This document shows, in pieces, positions 46,889-56,461 of a stretch of 64,000 nucleotides of DNA; within the stretch, counting starts at the first letter, position 1, and each line of letters starts with the position of its first letter. Made by a program: the position numbers and the translations under genes. Source of the stretch: Nostoc cf. commune SO-36 (GTDB taxonomy: Bacteria > Cyanobacteriota > Cyanobacteriia > Cyanobacteriales > Nostocaceae). The stretch is from positions 3,850,501-3,914,500 of the forward strand of contig NZ_AP025732.1 in the NCBI RefSeq assembly GCF_023734775.1, in the 5' to 3' direction. The notes under the pieces were generated by a model. It saw only the letters and a program-made list of their open reading frames with translations. It was not told the origin of the DNA and did not search any database.

Positions 46889-47189
46889 CTTTAAAAAAGC
46901 TACGGTGTACACACAAGTCTCTTGATCTGCACCTTTGATGCATCGCCCTGCACCTTTGATGCATCAACTTGCACCTTTGATGCATCAACTTGCACCTTTG
47001 TTGCATCAACTTGCACCTTTGATGCATCGATTTGCACCTTTGTTGCATCGACTCGCACCTTTGTTGTATCGATTCGCACCTTTGTTGTATCAATTTGCAC
47101 CTTTGTTGCATCGATCTACAAAAATTAACCCACCCTACGTTTCGTAGCAACTTTAAAAGACTTGTGTGTACACCGTAGCCTTAAAAAAG
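46889..47189. mobile_element. 279-bp MITE with tandem-repeat cargo and 11-bp target duplication
   Basis: The element spans 46900-47178. Ends CTACGGTGTACACACAAGTC on both sides (inverted, identical). Flanks CTTTAAAAAAG (46889-46899) and CCTTAAAAAAG (47179-47189) agree in 10 of 11 bases. The ends are those of the 160-bp MITE at 20869-21028 (two or three differences), but the interior is unrelated: a 21-bp tandem array. No transposase. Confidence 0.82.
46924..47112 (-). repeat. Nine tandem 21-bp repeats encoding a heptad-like peptide
   Basis: Nine units of the form (g/a)A(t/c)(t/c)TGCACCTTTG(a/t)TGCATC follow without gaps. Since 21 is a multiple of 3, reading frames stay open. On the minus strand one frame gives repeats of KVQVDAS/KVRIDTT seven residues long, with V and I/V spaced like a coiled coil or short beta solenoid. 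An ATG for that frame is at about 47100, but no clear ribosome-binding site is seen. It may be coding or only a repeat trapped between mobile ends. Confidence 0.75.
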
Positions 47190-47303
47190 GGGAGAATAAG
47201 AGTCTTAAAACAATTCGCAATTCGCAATTACGTTAGCAAGTCTTGCCTACGGCACGCCAAGTTCGGTTAAGCCCAAAAAATAAAAATGTGTAGGTTGGGG
47301 AGC

Positions 47304-47526
47304 CACTGCGTTCATTGGTGTCAACTTAACGTGAAACGCTTGTCAAAACTTGATATTGAGTTCTTTGGCTTCCCATCACTCACCTCGTTACCCCACCCTA
47401 ACCCTCCCCTTATAAAGGGGAGGGAACAAGATTTCTTTTTTCCCCCCTTTATAAGGGGGGATTAAGGGGGGTAAAACGTTTGTGGGATAAGCGTTTGAAC
47501 TTAAGTTGACACCAATGCACTGCGTT
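47304..47526. mobile_element. 205-bp MITE with 9-bp target duplication
   Basis: The element spans 47313-47517. Ends CATTGGTGTCAACTTAACGT (left) and the complement of CATTGGTGTCAACTTAAGTT (right), extended by AAACGCTT(G/A)TC. A perfect duplication CACTGCGTT lies at 47304-47312 and 47518-47526. The interior is built of ccccttataaaggggaggg-type palindromes. It sits inside another dispersed repeat (ccactgcgttgggcgg...). A solo end of the family lies at 11103-11122. Confidence 0.82.
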
Positions 47527-48118
47527 GGGCGGCTATGCCGACTTGTAGCACGTGGCGTTTGAGGAACGAAACCCAACATTTTGCGGGGTTTGTTGGGTTT
47601 CACTTCGTTCAACCCAACCTACAAATATTCTTAACTGATACATAAATAGTATGAAGTATAAGTCAAAACGCCCAAATTTCATCAAAGTCAACACCCTAGT
47701 CTAAATCCCCCTCACAAAACTCCTTAAATGACCCATAGTATTAATTCCCAGAAACTTAATATATCTAAGATATTAATTAAAGCTAGTTAGCATGAGGATA
47801 AGGATTATTAGCAATTGCTAAAATGCCAAGTACAGCAACAAAATCATCAACAACTATCGGTTTAGGGAACTCCAAGAAATAAATTATCCAATATTGCTGT
47901 GGGGTGGGCATCCTGCCCGCCCAGTCTACAGCTTACTATGTATAGTTTTCATTAACAATTTTTACTATAACATCCTATTGTTAAAGCTCATGTTTCAATC
48001 AATGTTTTAATAGTGTATAAGTTGTATAACTTGTATAACTTGTATAATACTACTAATAATTTCTCTGAATAAAAAATTTAAATTATTCCCATGCTCAATA
48101 ACTAATGCTGTCAATAAT
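47527..48118. other. Gene-poor region with gttgggtttc and ttgtataac repeats
   Basis: 47527-47640 is a GTTGGGTTTCACTTCGTTC-type dispersed repeat. 48014-48049 has about four 9-bp units of TTGTATAAC. No gene recognised; AT-rich elsewhere. Confidence 0.5.
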
Positions 48119-48247
48119 ATGTCTAACGAAGTAGAATTTCTCTATCGTTCGGTACTAGTTAACACAAAATTTCAGTTACTGTATGTGTACACTGCGCCTG
48201 AAGATGGCAAAAGAGATGACCAATATCATGAGCGATTGCAAGCTTAA
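48119..48247 (+). pseudogene. Short remnant resembling the N-terminus of a cyanobacterial effector-type protein
   Basis: ATG at 48119 opens 42 codons (MSNEVEFLYRSVLVNTKFQL, LYVYTAPEDGKRDDQYHERLQA) to TAA. The same frame then reads LQHIEVENLIIF and stops again. The LYVYTAPEDG-K-R-D-x-Y-H-E-x-L phrase recalls 'FYSYAHEDE..RDELEKHL' in TIR-like domains of cyanobacterial signalling proteins. The match is by eye and weak. Too short to be a working domain. Confidence 0.35.
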
Positions 48248-48541
48248 CTACAGCATATCGAAGTAGAAAATTTAATCATTTTCATTTGATGCAACTTCAG
48301 CTATCGCGTTAAGTGCAATGAGTGAGAATAACAAATAAGAAATGGGAACTACGGGAAAATACCACTTTTACAAGACGTGAACACCGATCTAGGCGATCGC
48401 CATCATGTTCTTACAATAACGATATGAAAACAAAAACTTTCCTTTTCTTGGAGTCTAACCTACAGAAAGCCGCCGTGGTCTGAGGTCAGCAGTGCTTTAC
48501 GCTTTTATGATGTCTAAGATGGTTCGTTCCTGAAAAAGCCT

Positions 48542-51160
48542 ATGCAACCTACTAATCCTAACCAATTTACAGAAAAAGCCTGGGAAGCGATCGCCCATAC
48601 CCCGGATATTGTTAAACAATATCAACAACAGCAAATAGAAAGCGAACACCTGATGAAAGCGCTGCTAGAACAAGATGGTCTAGCAACAGGGATTCTCACT
48701 AAGGCGGGTGTTAACCTCCAAAAACTGCGCGATCGCACTGAACAATTTTTTCAACGTCAGCCGAAAGTATCCGGTACTAGCAGTTCTGTCTACTTAGGAC
48801 GCAGCTTAGATACACTTCTAGATCGAGCAGACGGATATCGCCAAGAGTTTCAAGACGAATATATTTCAATTGAACACTTATTGTTGGCTTACGCTAAAGA
48901 TGACCGCTTTGGCAAAGCTTTATTCCAAGAGTTTGGTTTAGACGAAGGCAAACTCAAAAATATTATTAAACAAGTTCGAGGGAGTCAAAAAGTGACTGAT
49001 CAAAATCCAGAAGGCAAATACGATGCGCTGAAGAAGTTCGCGCGTGACCTGACGGAAGAAGCCCGCGAAGGCAAGCTCGACCCTGTCATCGGTCGCGACG
49101 ACGAGATTCGCCGCACCATTCAGGTCCTGTCGCGCCGTACCAAGAACAACCCCGTTCTAATCGGTGAACCAGGCGTCGGTAAAACTGCGATCGCGGAGGG
49201 CCTTGCGCTGCGCATCGTCAATGGCGACGTGCCTGAAAGCTTGAAAGACAAGAAGCTGATGGCGCTCGATATGGGCGCGTTGATCGCCGGCGCAAAATAT
49301 CGCGGTGAGTTCGAGGAGCGCCTAAAAGCAGTATTAAAAGAAGTTACTGAATCTGGCGGCAATATTGTTTTATTTATTGATGAAATTCACACCGTTGTCG
49401 GCGCTGGTGCAACCCAAGGCGCAATGGATGCGGGTAACTTGTTAAAACCAATGTTGGCGCGGGGCGAATTGCGCTGTATTGGGGCGACAACTCTAGATGA
49501 ATACCGCAAACATATCGAAAAGGATGCCGCACTAGAAAGACGCTTCCAGCAAGTTTATGTCGATCAACCCAGTGTAGAAGATAGTATTTCGATTTTGCGC
49601 GGGTTGAGAGAACGTTATGAAAACCACCACGGGGTGAAGATTTCGGATAGTGCTTTAGTTGCAGCCGCCGTATTGTCGAGTCGATATATTAGCGATCGCT
49701 TCCTCCCTGATAAAGCCATTGACTTGGTAGACGAAGCCGCCGCCAGATTGAAAATGGAGATTACCTCCAAACCAGAAGAACTCGACGAAATCGATCGCAA
49801 GATTCTGCAATTGGAAATGGAGAAGTTATCGCTGAAAAAAGAAAGCGATGCCGCTTCTCGTGAACGTCTAGAAAAATTAGAAAAAGAAATTGCCGATCTC
49901 AAAGAAGAACAAAGAACCCTAAATAGTCAATGGCAATCTGAAAAAGATATCATTGACAAAATTCAGTCTGTTAAAAAAGAGATTGAACGGGTCAACTTAG
50001 AGATTCAGCAAGCAGAACGCGACTATGATCTAAACCGCGCTGCGGAGTTGAAATACGGCAATTTAACCAGTTTGCACCGTCAATTAGAAACAGTAGAAGC
50101 TGAATTGGCAAGCGCTCAAAGAAGTGGTAAATCACTATTACGAGAAGAAGTCACAGAAGCTGATATTGCCGAAATTATTTCTAAATGGACAGGAATTCCC
50201 ATCAGCAAGCTGGTGGAATCTGAGAAAGAAAAACTGCTGCATTTAGAAGATGAATTGCACCGCCGCGTAGTTGGACAAGAAGAAGCAGTCACAGCTGTAG
50301 CCGATGCAATTCAGCGATCGCGCGCTGGACTAGCCGATCCTAATCGTCCTATCGCTAGTTTTATTTTCCTTGGCCCGACAGGTGTGGGTAAAACCGAGTT
50401 GGCGAAAGCGCTGGCGGGGTTTATGTTCGATAGCGAAGATTCGCTAGTACGAATCGATATGTCAGAGTACATGGAGAAACACGCCGTCTCCCGCTTAATC
50501 GGTGCGCCTCCAGGATACGTGGGTTATGAAGAAGGCGGACAACTTACAGAAGCGATTCGCCGCCGTCCTTATTCAGTGATTCTCTTCGACGAAATCGAGA
50601 AAGCACACCCCGATGTATTTAATATCTTCTTGCAAATTCTCGATGATGGTCGCGTCACTGATGCCCAAGGTCATAAAGTAGACTTCAAGAACGCTATTAT
50701 CATCATGACCAGCAACATCGGTTCGCAGTACATTCTTGATATCGCCGGAGATAATGCCCACTACGACGAAATGCGCCGCCGAGTCATGGAAGCAATGCGA
50801 AATAGCTTCCGTCCAGAGTTTCTGAACCGGATTGATGAAATTATCATCTTCCACGGTTTAGATAAGAAGGAATTGCGGCATATTGTGCTGTTGCAAGTTG
50901 AGAGACTGCGCCAAAGACTTAGCGATCGTAAAATATCCCTCAAGCTTTCGGATACTGCACTTGACTTTTTAGCCGAAGTAGGATACGACCCCGTATATGG
51001 GGCACGTCCACTGAAGCGGGCAATTCAGCGAGAGTTAGAAACTCAAATTGCCAAAGCCATCTTGCGCGGCGAATTCAACAACGGCGACACCATCTTTGTA
51101 GATGTGCAAAATGAGCGTCTTTCTTTTAGTCGCTTACCTGCTGAGGTCTTTACCAGCTAA
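48542..51160 (+). CDS. clpB: ATP-dependent chaperone ClpB
   Basis: An 872-aa Hsp104/ClpB disaggregase. The Clp_N repeats (1-150) are followed by AAA1 with Walker A GEPGVGKT, the coiled-coil M domain (about 400-530), AAA2 with Walker [11 protein letters not shown] and arginine finger region [10 protein letters not shown], and a C-terminal D2-small domain. It works with DnaK to dissolve aggregates. The nucleotide sequence from about 49021 to 49320 (AAA1 start to after Walker A) is markedly GC-rich: hand counts of 60-base lines run 62-65% at both edges, against 33% before and 30% after. It uses codons unlike the rest. Its centre (49150-49195) is cyanobacterial in style with a HIP1 site. The protein remains intact and conserved. 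Confidence 0.95.
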   Translation: MQPTNPNQFTEKAWEAIAHTPDIVKQYQQQQIESEHLMKALLEQDGLATGILTKAGVNLQKLRDRTEQFFQRQPKVSGTSSSVYLGRSLDTLLDRADGYRQEFQDEYISIEHLLLAYAKDDRFGKALFQEFGLDEGKLKNIIKQVRGSQKVTDQNPEGKYDALKKFARDLTEEAREGKLDPVIGRDDEIRRTIQVLSRRTKNNPVLIGEPGVGKTAIAEGLALRIVNGDVPESLKDKKLMALDMGALIAGAKYRGEFEERLKAVLKEVTESGGNIVLFIDEIHTVVGAGATQGAMDAGNLLKPMLARGELRCIGATTLDEYRKHIEKDAALERRFQQVYVDQPSVEDSISILRGLRERYENHHGVKISDSALVAAAVLSSRYISDRFLPDKAIDLVDEAAARLKMEITSKPEELDEIDRKILQLEMEKLSLKKESDAASRERLEKLEKEIADLKEEQRTLNSQWQSEKDIIDKIQSVKKEIERVNLEIQQAERDYDLNRAAELKYGNLTSLHRQLETVEAELASAQRSGKSLLREEVTEADIAEIISKWTGIPISKLVESEKEKLLHLEDELHRRVVGQEEAVTAVADAIQRSRAGLADPNRPIASFIFLGPTGVGKTELAKALAGFMFDSEDSLVRIDMSEYMEKHAVSRLIGAPPGYVGYEEGGQLTEAIRRRPYSVILFDEIEKAHPDVFNIFLQILDDGRVTDAQGHKVDFKNAIIIMTSNIGSQYILDIAGDNAHYDEMRRRVMEAMRNSFRPEFLNRIDEIIIFHGLDKKELRHIVLLQVERLRQRLSDRKISLKLSDTALDFLAEVGYDPVYGARPLKRAIQRELETQIAKAILRGEFNNGDTIFVDVQNERLSFSRLPAEVFTS

Positions 51161-51174
51161 TTGAAGCTCATCTC

Positions 51175-51318
51175 ATATCATGTCCGTATAATTTAGTTGT
51201 GATTTCCACAGTCATTGCACCCCACCCCCAACCCCTCCCCGCTTGCGGGGAGGGGAGACAAAGCGTAGCTTTGGCGGGGTGGGGTTCTGTGGGTCTGATA
51301 ATCAAGCGGACATGATAT
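51175..51318. repeat. Inverted-repeat element (ATATCATGTCCG ends)
   Basis: ATATCATGTCCG at 51175-51186 is repeated in inverse at 51307-51318. Between them lies a cccctccccgcttgcggggaggg palindrome. The right end touches the stop codon of the SRPBCC gene. MITE-like, but no target duplication was found. Confidence 0.5.
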
Positions 51319-51884
51319 TACGAATTATTCTGTCCCTTACAAATCACTTGTCGCATTTTACGCATATTTGCAGGCAACTCCAAGTTCATTGCTTGTTGAA
51401 TGAACACTGATGGAATTGGAATCAGAGGTGTAGCTTGCACAGTATAAGCAAGTATTGTGCCGTTACCGCAATCTTTGAGTTCTAAATTGGCGTTAAAATC
51501 CTCAAAAGTCCCTTTTACCATGCGGAATTGGATTTGTTGCCCCAGCACTTCTACAACGTTGAGGTAAATTTCCACTTGAGCCGTGAAAAAGAAAAAGGCT
51601 TTTTGTGCTGCTTGATACAGGCGTTTGACTTCACCTTTGTGCAATATTTCGCTTTTAGTGATATCGGGAAAATATTGCACCCACCGGGGGTAATCAGTTA
51701 ATTGCTGCCAAACTTGCGATCGCACCATCGGCACATACATCCAGGCTGTCACTGCGCCACCCCACCTTTTGTGCGATCGCGTTTCTACTAAAATTTCACC
51801 CTGTACCAGCAAGTTTTGCTTGTCTTGATTCCAAGCCATATCTGAACCTGCAATAATTGAGTCTGATATATAAGATACAGACAT
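51318..51884 (-). CDS. SRPBCC (START/cyclase-like) family protein
   Basis: A 188-aa protein with the helix-grip fold pattern. WGGAVTAWMYVPMVRSQVWQQLTDYPRWVQYFPDITKSEIL is the 'polyketide cyclase/dehydrase and lipid transport' N-terminal signature. Beta strands and the long C-terminal helix (PIPSVFIQQAMNLELPANMRKMRQVI) follow. Such proteins bind hydrophobic ligands. Ligand and pathway unknown. The ORF end (NNS, TAA) is formed by an attacgaatt repeat. Start at 51884 or at M16 (51839). Confidence 0.85.
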   Translation of the reverse strand: MSVSYISDSIIAGSDMAWNQDKQNLLVQGEILVETRSHKRWGGAVTAWMYVPMVRSQVWQQLTDYPRWVQYFPDITKSEILHKGEVKRLYQAAQKAFFFFTAQVEIYLNVVEVLGQQIQFRMVKGTFEDFNANLELKDCGNGTILAYTVQATPLIPIPSVFIQQAMNLELPANMRKMRQVICKGQNNS

Positions 51885-52306
51885 AATGATTTAAGTTACT
51901 CCTCAACTCATCCACCTAAATGAAGTTGAATCTACAAGCTGTAAAACTTGGCTTAAGATCCAACCCCTTAAACTTTAGCTCCAGTCTAATACTTATCTTT
52001 TGCAGAAACAGCGATTTTTGCTAATTATTTCAGTTACTTTACTGTAAAAACTGTGTTTCTTATTACAATTAATACAATTAATACTGAAGTAAGTTTTATC
52101 AAAGCAATATTTATAAATGAAAAACTGCGTTGTTAGCCGCTAGAATGGCACAAACACGACCTAATATCAAGCACTTTAACCCAACGTTTGGATAGCTTCT
52201 CTAAACTTTTACGTATTATTTCTGATGAAACTGCAACTTCATGAGAACTTCATATCTTAATTATCAATATCAAATGTAATGTCTGTTGAGTTGAGAGGAA
52301 AAGTAG
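51885..52306. other. AT-rich intergenic region
   Basis: 422 bp between divergent genes. No gene, RNA or clear repeat seen. It should hold promoters for both flanks. Confidence 0.4.
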
Positions 52307-52501
52307 GTGAATCAATCTTCTTTAAATCGTAGATTAATCCAGATTTTTGGTATCCTTCTCGGCGTTAGCGTCGCCGTTTGGGTACTCAGAGGCTTTGGTA
52401 TTCTTACTTTTATTCCAGGTGGAGTAATTTGGCTATTGTTACTTGGGGCGATCGCGATCGGGATTATCAGTTACGCCCAAAGGACATGGTGGCGTTTTTA
52501 G
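52307..52501 (+). CDS. Small membrane protein
   Basis: A 64-aa protein with GTG start preceded by GAGAGGAAAAGTAG. Two membrane segments (LIQIFGILLGVSVAVWVLRGF; GVIWLLLLGAIAIGIISYA) with a short loop and a C-terminal WWRF. No family recognised. A TCATTGG tandem repeat (52505-52533) follows, then rubredoxin. Confidence 0.65.
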   Translation: MNQSSLNRRLIQIFGILLGVSVAVWVLRGFGILTFIPGGVIWLLLLGAIAIGIISYAQRTWWRF

Positions 52502-52624
52502 TCATTTGTCATTGGTCATTGGTCATTGGTCTAAGATACAAGAGTTTTCGGTATATAGTGCGCCACTCCTGGGCGAAAAAAACTAATGATATCGAACTAA
52601 TTCAAATTATTAAGGGAAACGAAC

Positions 52625-52789
52625 ATGACAAAGTATAAATGTACTGTTTGCAGCTACATATATGACCCAGAACAAGGCGATCCAGATAGTGACATAGCAC
52701 CGGGAACAGCCTTTGAAGATATCCCAGAAGATTGGTCATGTCCAACTTGCGGTGCGACAAAAGACGACTTTGAACCTGATGAAGAGTGA
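52625..52789 (+). CDS. Rubredoxin
   Basis: A 54-aa one-iron electron carrier. Cysteines C6, C9 ([15 protein letters not shown]), C39 and C42 ([15 protein letters not shown]) bind iron. The intermediate [12 protein letters not shown] segment is standard. AAGGGAAACGAAC lies just upstream as a ribosome-binding site. It lacks the C-terminal membrane anchor of RubA, so it is a soluble cytosolic form. Cyanobacterial soluble rubredoxins may serve peroxide-reduction or other redox partners; the partner is not evident here. Confidence 0.95.
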   Translation: MTKYKCTVCSYIYDPEQGDPDSDIAPGTAFEDIPEDWSCPTCGATKDDFEPDEE

Positions 52790-52834
52790 AAATAACAGCT
52801 AGCCTAGAAAGTAGGTGCTGTAAAAGAGACATTT

Positions 52835-54077
52835 TTGAAATTGTTACCGTTACAAATTGTAGTTATTGGGGGTGGGGCAGCAGGATTTTTTGGCGCGATC
52901 GCTTGTGCTAAAGCAAATCCTGATGCCCAAGTTACTTTACTCGAAGCTAGTCGCCAGCCCCTAGCGAAAGTGCTAATTTCTGGTGGCGGACGCTGCAACG
53001 TGACTCATGCTTGTTTTGAGCCGGAGGAGTTAGTGCAAAATTACCCCAGAGGTGCAAAAGCTTTGCGGGGTGCTTTAACTCGGTTTGGGCCTCAAGATAC
53101 AGTAACTTGGTTTGCGACTCACGGAGTCTATCTCAAAACTGAAGCTGATAACCGGATGTTTCCCGTCACCAATACTTCAGAAACCATTGTGGAATGTCTG
53201 ATTAAAGTGGTGGCGAAATCTGGGGTAAAACTCCGTCTAGGTACACACGTAACTTCAGTGAGAACCCTCGCAGATGGGGGTTTTGATATCCTTCTGAAGT
53301 CGGGAGAGACGATTAAATGCGATCGCTTACTTTTTGCAACCGGCAGCAGTCTTGTGGGTTATAAAATTCTTCGAGAGTTAGGTCATCAAATTGAACCACC
53401 AGTACCCTCGTTATTTACCTTCAACATTGTCGATCAAAAGTCTGCGGGAATTGGCTGGAGTTAGCGTTAATCCTGCCCAATTACGGTTATCTGCGGGTGG
53501 AAAATCCCAATTACAACAAATTGGGCCATTGTTAATTACCCACTGGGGTTTGAGCGGCCCGGCTGTTTTGAAGCTTTCTGCTTGGGGTGCGAGAGTTCTC
53601 CACGAAAGCCGCTATCAAGCCAAGTTATTGATTAATTGGCTACCTGATTTGCCACAAGAACAAGTGCGAGAAAAAGTTTTAGCAGTTAAAGATGAATGGG
53701 GAAAGAAAGCGATCGCATTGCATCGCGGCGTTGATCTCCCTCATCGTCTCTGGCAATATATCATTGCCCGTGCAGGCATCACCACAGAAGACCGTTGGGC
53801 AGAAATATCTAGTAAAACCTTAAATCAACTGGTGCAAGAACTTACTCAGGGACAATATTTAATCAACGGTAAAGGAGCTTTCAAAGAAGAATTTGTTACC
53901 TGTGGCGGCGTCAACCTCAAAGAAGTCAACTTCAAGACGATGGAAAGTAGATTAGTTCCTGGTCTTTATTTTGCCGGAGAAATCTTAGATATTGATGGTG
54001 TTACCGGTGGGTTTAACTTCCAAAGTGCTTGGACAACCGGGTATTTAGCAGGGCTAGCAATGGCAACTAATGACTAG
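52835..54077 (+). pseudogene. HI0933-like NAD(P)/FAD-dependent oxidoreductase (one-base frameshift)
   Basis: The N-terminal frame (52835-53464, TTG start) has the FAD-binding GxGxxG motif (VVIGGGAAGFFGAIACAKANP) and SGGGRCNVTHACFEP, the HI0933 family signature. From about 53440 the frame changes. SLRELAGVSVNPAQLRLSAGGK... continues to 54077 and ends GVTGGFNFQSAWTTGYLAGLAM, the second FAD contact. One missing A in CAAAAGTC explains the shift. Total length would be about 413 aa, normal for the family. Function of the family is poorly defined (BaiN/RdsA-like). The break may be a sequencing error. Confidence 0.88.
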
Positions 54078-54084
54078 TTCTAAG

Positions 54085-54108
54085 GGCGCAAGGTCTTGCG
54101 CCCCTACC
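54085..54108 (+). terminator. GC-rich hairpin after the flavoprotein gene
   Basis: AGGGGCGCAAG-like stem (agggcgcaaggtcttgcgccccta) just after the stop. No long T run follows, so it may be a dispersed repeat rather than a terminator. Confidence 0.35.
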
Positions 54109-54223
54109 GCATATCTATTTACCTGAAAACAGATGTAATGTAGCAGACTACTATAACGATAAAAGGATCATAAAGAGGGAAAATTATCTTGCAATTGTAG
54201 ATCAATTTTGAACACACCCAACA

Positions 54224-55284
54224 ATGAAATTCAGCGAAATCCTCCGTCAATTTGGTGACGCGGCCACTAATCATAGCCTGACTAGCAACCCAGACCAAGA
54301 CCCAGAAATTACAGGGGTAGCAGCCATTGATGAAGCTAGCAACGGTACAATCAGCTACGTAGAAGGGGCAAAATTTGGGTCTTTTGTCGGCAAGACCAAT
54401 GCTAGTGCTTTAATTTTGCCCCAAGATGAAAAATTACAAATGGTTGCACAAGAGAGGGGTATTGTCTGGATAGCATCTTCAGAACCGCGACTGTTGTTTG
54501 CCAAAGCGATCGCACTTTTTTATCAACCATATCGCCCTACCCCAGAAATTCATCCCACTGCTGTGATTCACTCCACTGCAAAAGTTGGTAGTGATGTTTA
54601 TATTGGCCCCCATGCTGTGATTCAACAAGGGGTAGAAATTGGCAATGGTGCAATTATTCATCCCAATGTGGTAGTTTATCCAGATGCCAAAATTGGCGAT
54701 CGCAACCACCTTACACGCCAACTGTACCATCCACGAAACGCACCCGCATCGGTGCAGATTGTGTCATTCACAGTCGGTGCTGTGATTGGTGCTGAAGGCT
54801 TTGGTTGTTGTTCCTACCCGGACTGGCTGGTTCAAAATGGAACAATCTGGCTACACAGTCTTAGAAGATGGGGTAGAAGTTGGTTGCAACAGTGGGATTG
54901 ATCGCCCAGCCGTTGGAGAAACAAGGGGTAGGCCGCAATACAAGTAATTGATAACTTAGTGCAAATAGGTTCACGGTTGCCAAATCGGTGCTGGTTGTGC
55001 GATCGCAGGTCAGCGTTGGCATGGCGGGAGGTGTTCAACTGGGAAATCGCGTTATCTTAGCGGGACAAACAGGAATAGCCAATCAAGTGAAAATAGGAGA
55101 TGGGGTGATGACATCTGCTCAAGCTGGAATTCACAGCGATGTTGCACCAGGAGAAATTGTCTGCGGAACTCCAGCCCTTCCTTACAAACTATATCTCAAG
55201 GTATGTGCTGTTTATGGTCGCCTGCCAGATATGTATCAATCGTTAAAACAATTGCAACGTAAATTCAAAAATAGCAATGATTAA
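54224..55284 (+). pseudogene. lpxD: LpxD, UDP-3-O-acylglucosamine N-acyltransferase (many one-base insertions)
   Basis: The N-terminal half is intact: MKFSEILRQFGD, then hexapeptide repeats IHPTAVIHSTAKVGSDVYIGPHAVIQQGVEIG. From about 54710 to 55020 the expected protein can be followed only by dropping about eight single extra bases, for example in CGCAACCACC, CACGAAACGC, CAGTCGGTG, ACAAGGGGTAGG, ACAAGTAATT, ATAGGTTCACGG and GTCAGCGTTGG. The C-terminal part (54988-55284: GGVQLGNRVILAGQTGIANQVKIGDGV...) is clean again. LpxD adds the second acyl chain in lipid A synthesis. Insertions with almost no substitutions look like uncorrected read errors. Confidence 0.88.
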
Positions 55285-55555
55285 CTTTATTGATCGTGCG
55301 TAAAATCTCATCCCGCAAGTGGCGTGAGGATGTAAGCACGGTTAAATTATGGGGTTTGATATCCCATAATTTAACACTATATGTACGAAAACATATCTCA
55401 AGAAAAGCAACTAACAGCCTTAGTTCCGGTTTATCAGTTTCCCAATGCGGAATTAATCTTTGGATTAACAACTAACTCTCATCCAACTTTCTGGTTTTAC
55501 TCATTTAGTGCAACTTTGCATTAAATTGACACTTAAGCCCCTTGTACTCAATAAA

Positions 55556-56461
55556 CTAAAATCCTAATTTTTCCAACACTGGTTTTGTAGAAACAACGTG
55601 GCGTTCTAAACCCAGTTCTTCTGGACTAACCCCAAGTGCCAAAGCAATTAACTGGGATAAATGCAATACTGGTAAACCTAACTTTTGTTCAATCACCTTT
55701 TCTACTTCTGGCTGACGCGAATCTAAATTTAAGTGGCACAAAGGACAAGGTGTAACTATACAGTCAGCACCAGATGCTAAAGCATCCTGAATATGCATCC
55801 CCGCCATCTTAAAAGATTGGGTAGTGGCATAACTAGAAAGCGGCCAACCACAACATTGTGTCCGGCCTCGGTAATAAATTGGTGTTGCACCCACCGCCTG
55901 AAACATATTTTCCATCGCTTCCGGTTGGAAGGGGTCATCATAGGGCATAGATTTTTGGGCGCGCAGGAGATAACAGCCATAAAAAGCCGCACATTTTAAT
56001 CCACTTAACTTCCGAGTGACACGTTTGGTAATTTCCTCTAAACCGTAATCTGTCACCAAGGCGTAGAGAAGATGTTTCACATCAGTACTGCCGCGATAAG
56101 GCGAACAGCCTTCTTTATGCAGTAAGCCATTAACCTGTTCAATATAGACAGGATTAGAAGTCTGACATTCTTTCAGGTGTTCGTTGACATGACCAATAAC
56201 ACCTTGACAAGTGCTGCAATGGGTAAGTAGGGGGAGATTTAATTCTTCTGCTAAAGCAATATTTCTGGCGTTAACTGTATCTTCTAGTAGTTGCGAATCT
56301 TCTTTAAATGTGCCAGAACCGCAGCAAGCAGCTTTTTTAAGTTCAACCAATTCAATACCCAGTGCTTGGGTAAGCGCTTGAGTTGATTGGTAAAGTTCCC
56401 GACAAGCGCCTTGAGCAACACAACCGGGGAAGTAAGCGTATTTCAGCGTGTGAGGTAGCAT
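55556..56461 (-). CDS. HdrB-like CCG-domain protein
   Basis: A 301-aa protein with two cysteine-rich CCG domains. The first has YFPGCVAQGACRELY...KKAACCGSGTF (about 10-52) and a later HCSTCQG; the second has CAAFYGCYLLRA...RTQCCGWPLSSY and TPCPLCHLNLD. This is the fold of heterodisulfide reductase subunit B and related Fe-S or quinone-linked subunits (for example SdhE-type). It probably binds Fe-S clusters and acts in electron transfer, but cyanobacteria lack methanogenic substrates, so the role is unknown. No HdrA/C partner is adjacent. Confidence 0.88.
   Translation of the reverse strand: MLPHTLKYAYFPGCVAQGACRELYQSTQALTQALGIELVELKKAACCGSGTFKEDSQLLEDTVNARNIALAEELNLPLLTHCSTCQGVIGHVNEHLKECQTSNPVYIEQVNGLLHKEGCSPYRGSTDVKHLLYALVTDYGLEEITKRVTRKLSGLKCAAFYGCYLLRAQKSMPYDDPFQPEAMENMFQAVGATPIYYRGRTQCCGWPLSSYATTQSFKMAGMHIQDALASGADCIVTPCPLCHLNLDSRQPEVEKVIEQKLGLPVLHLSQLIALALGVSPEELGLERHVVSTKPVLEKLGF

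Noticed and set aside
46922..47147. Two plus-strand frames across the 21-bp tandem repeats
   Set aside because: Open only because the unit is a multiple of three; Cys/Phe/Thr-rich or Pro/His-rich repeats with no other support.
55505..55530. attaaattgacacttaag as another end of the 47313 MITE family
   Set aside because: Only part of the terminal repeat matches and no partner or duplication is present.
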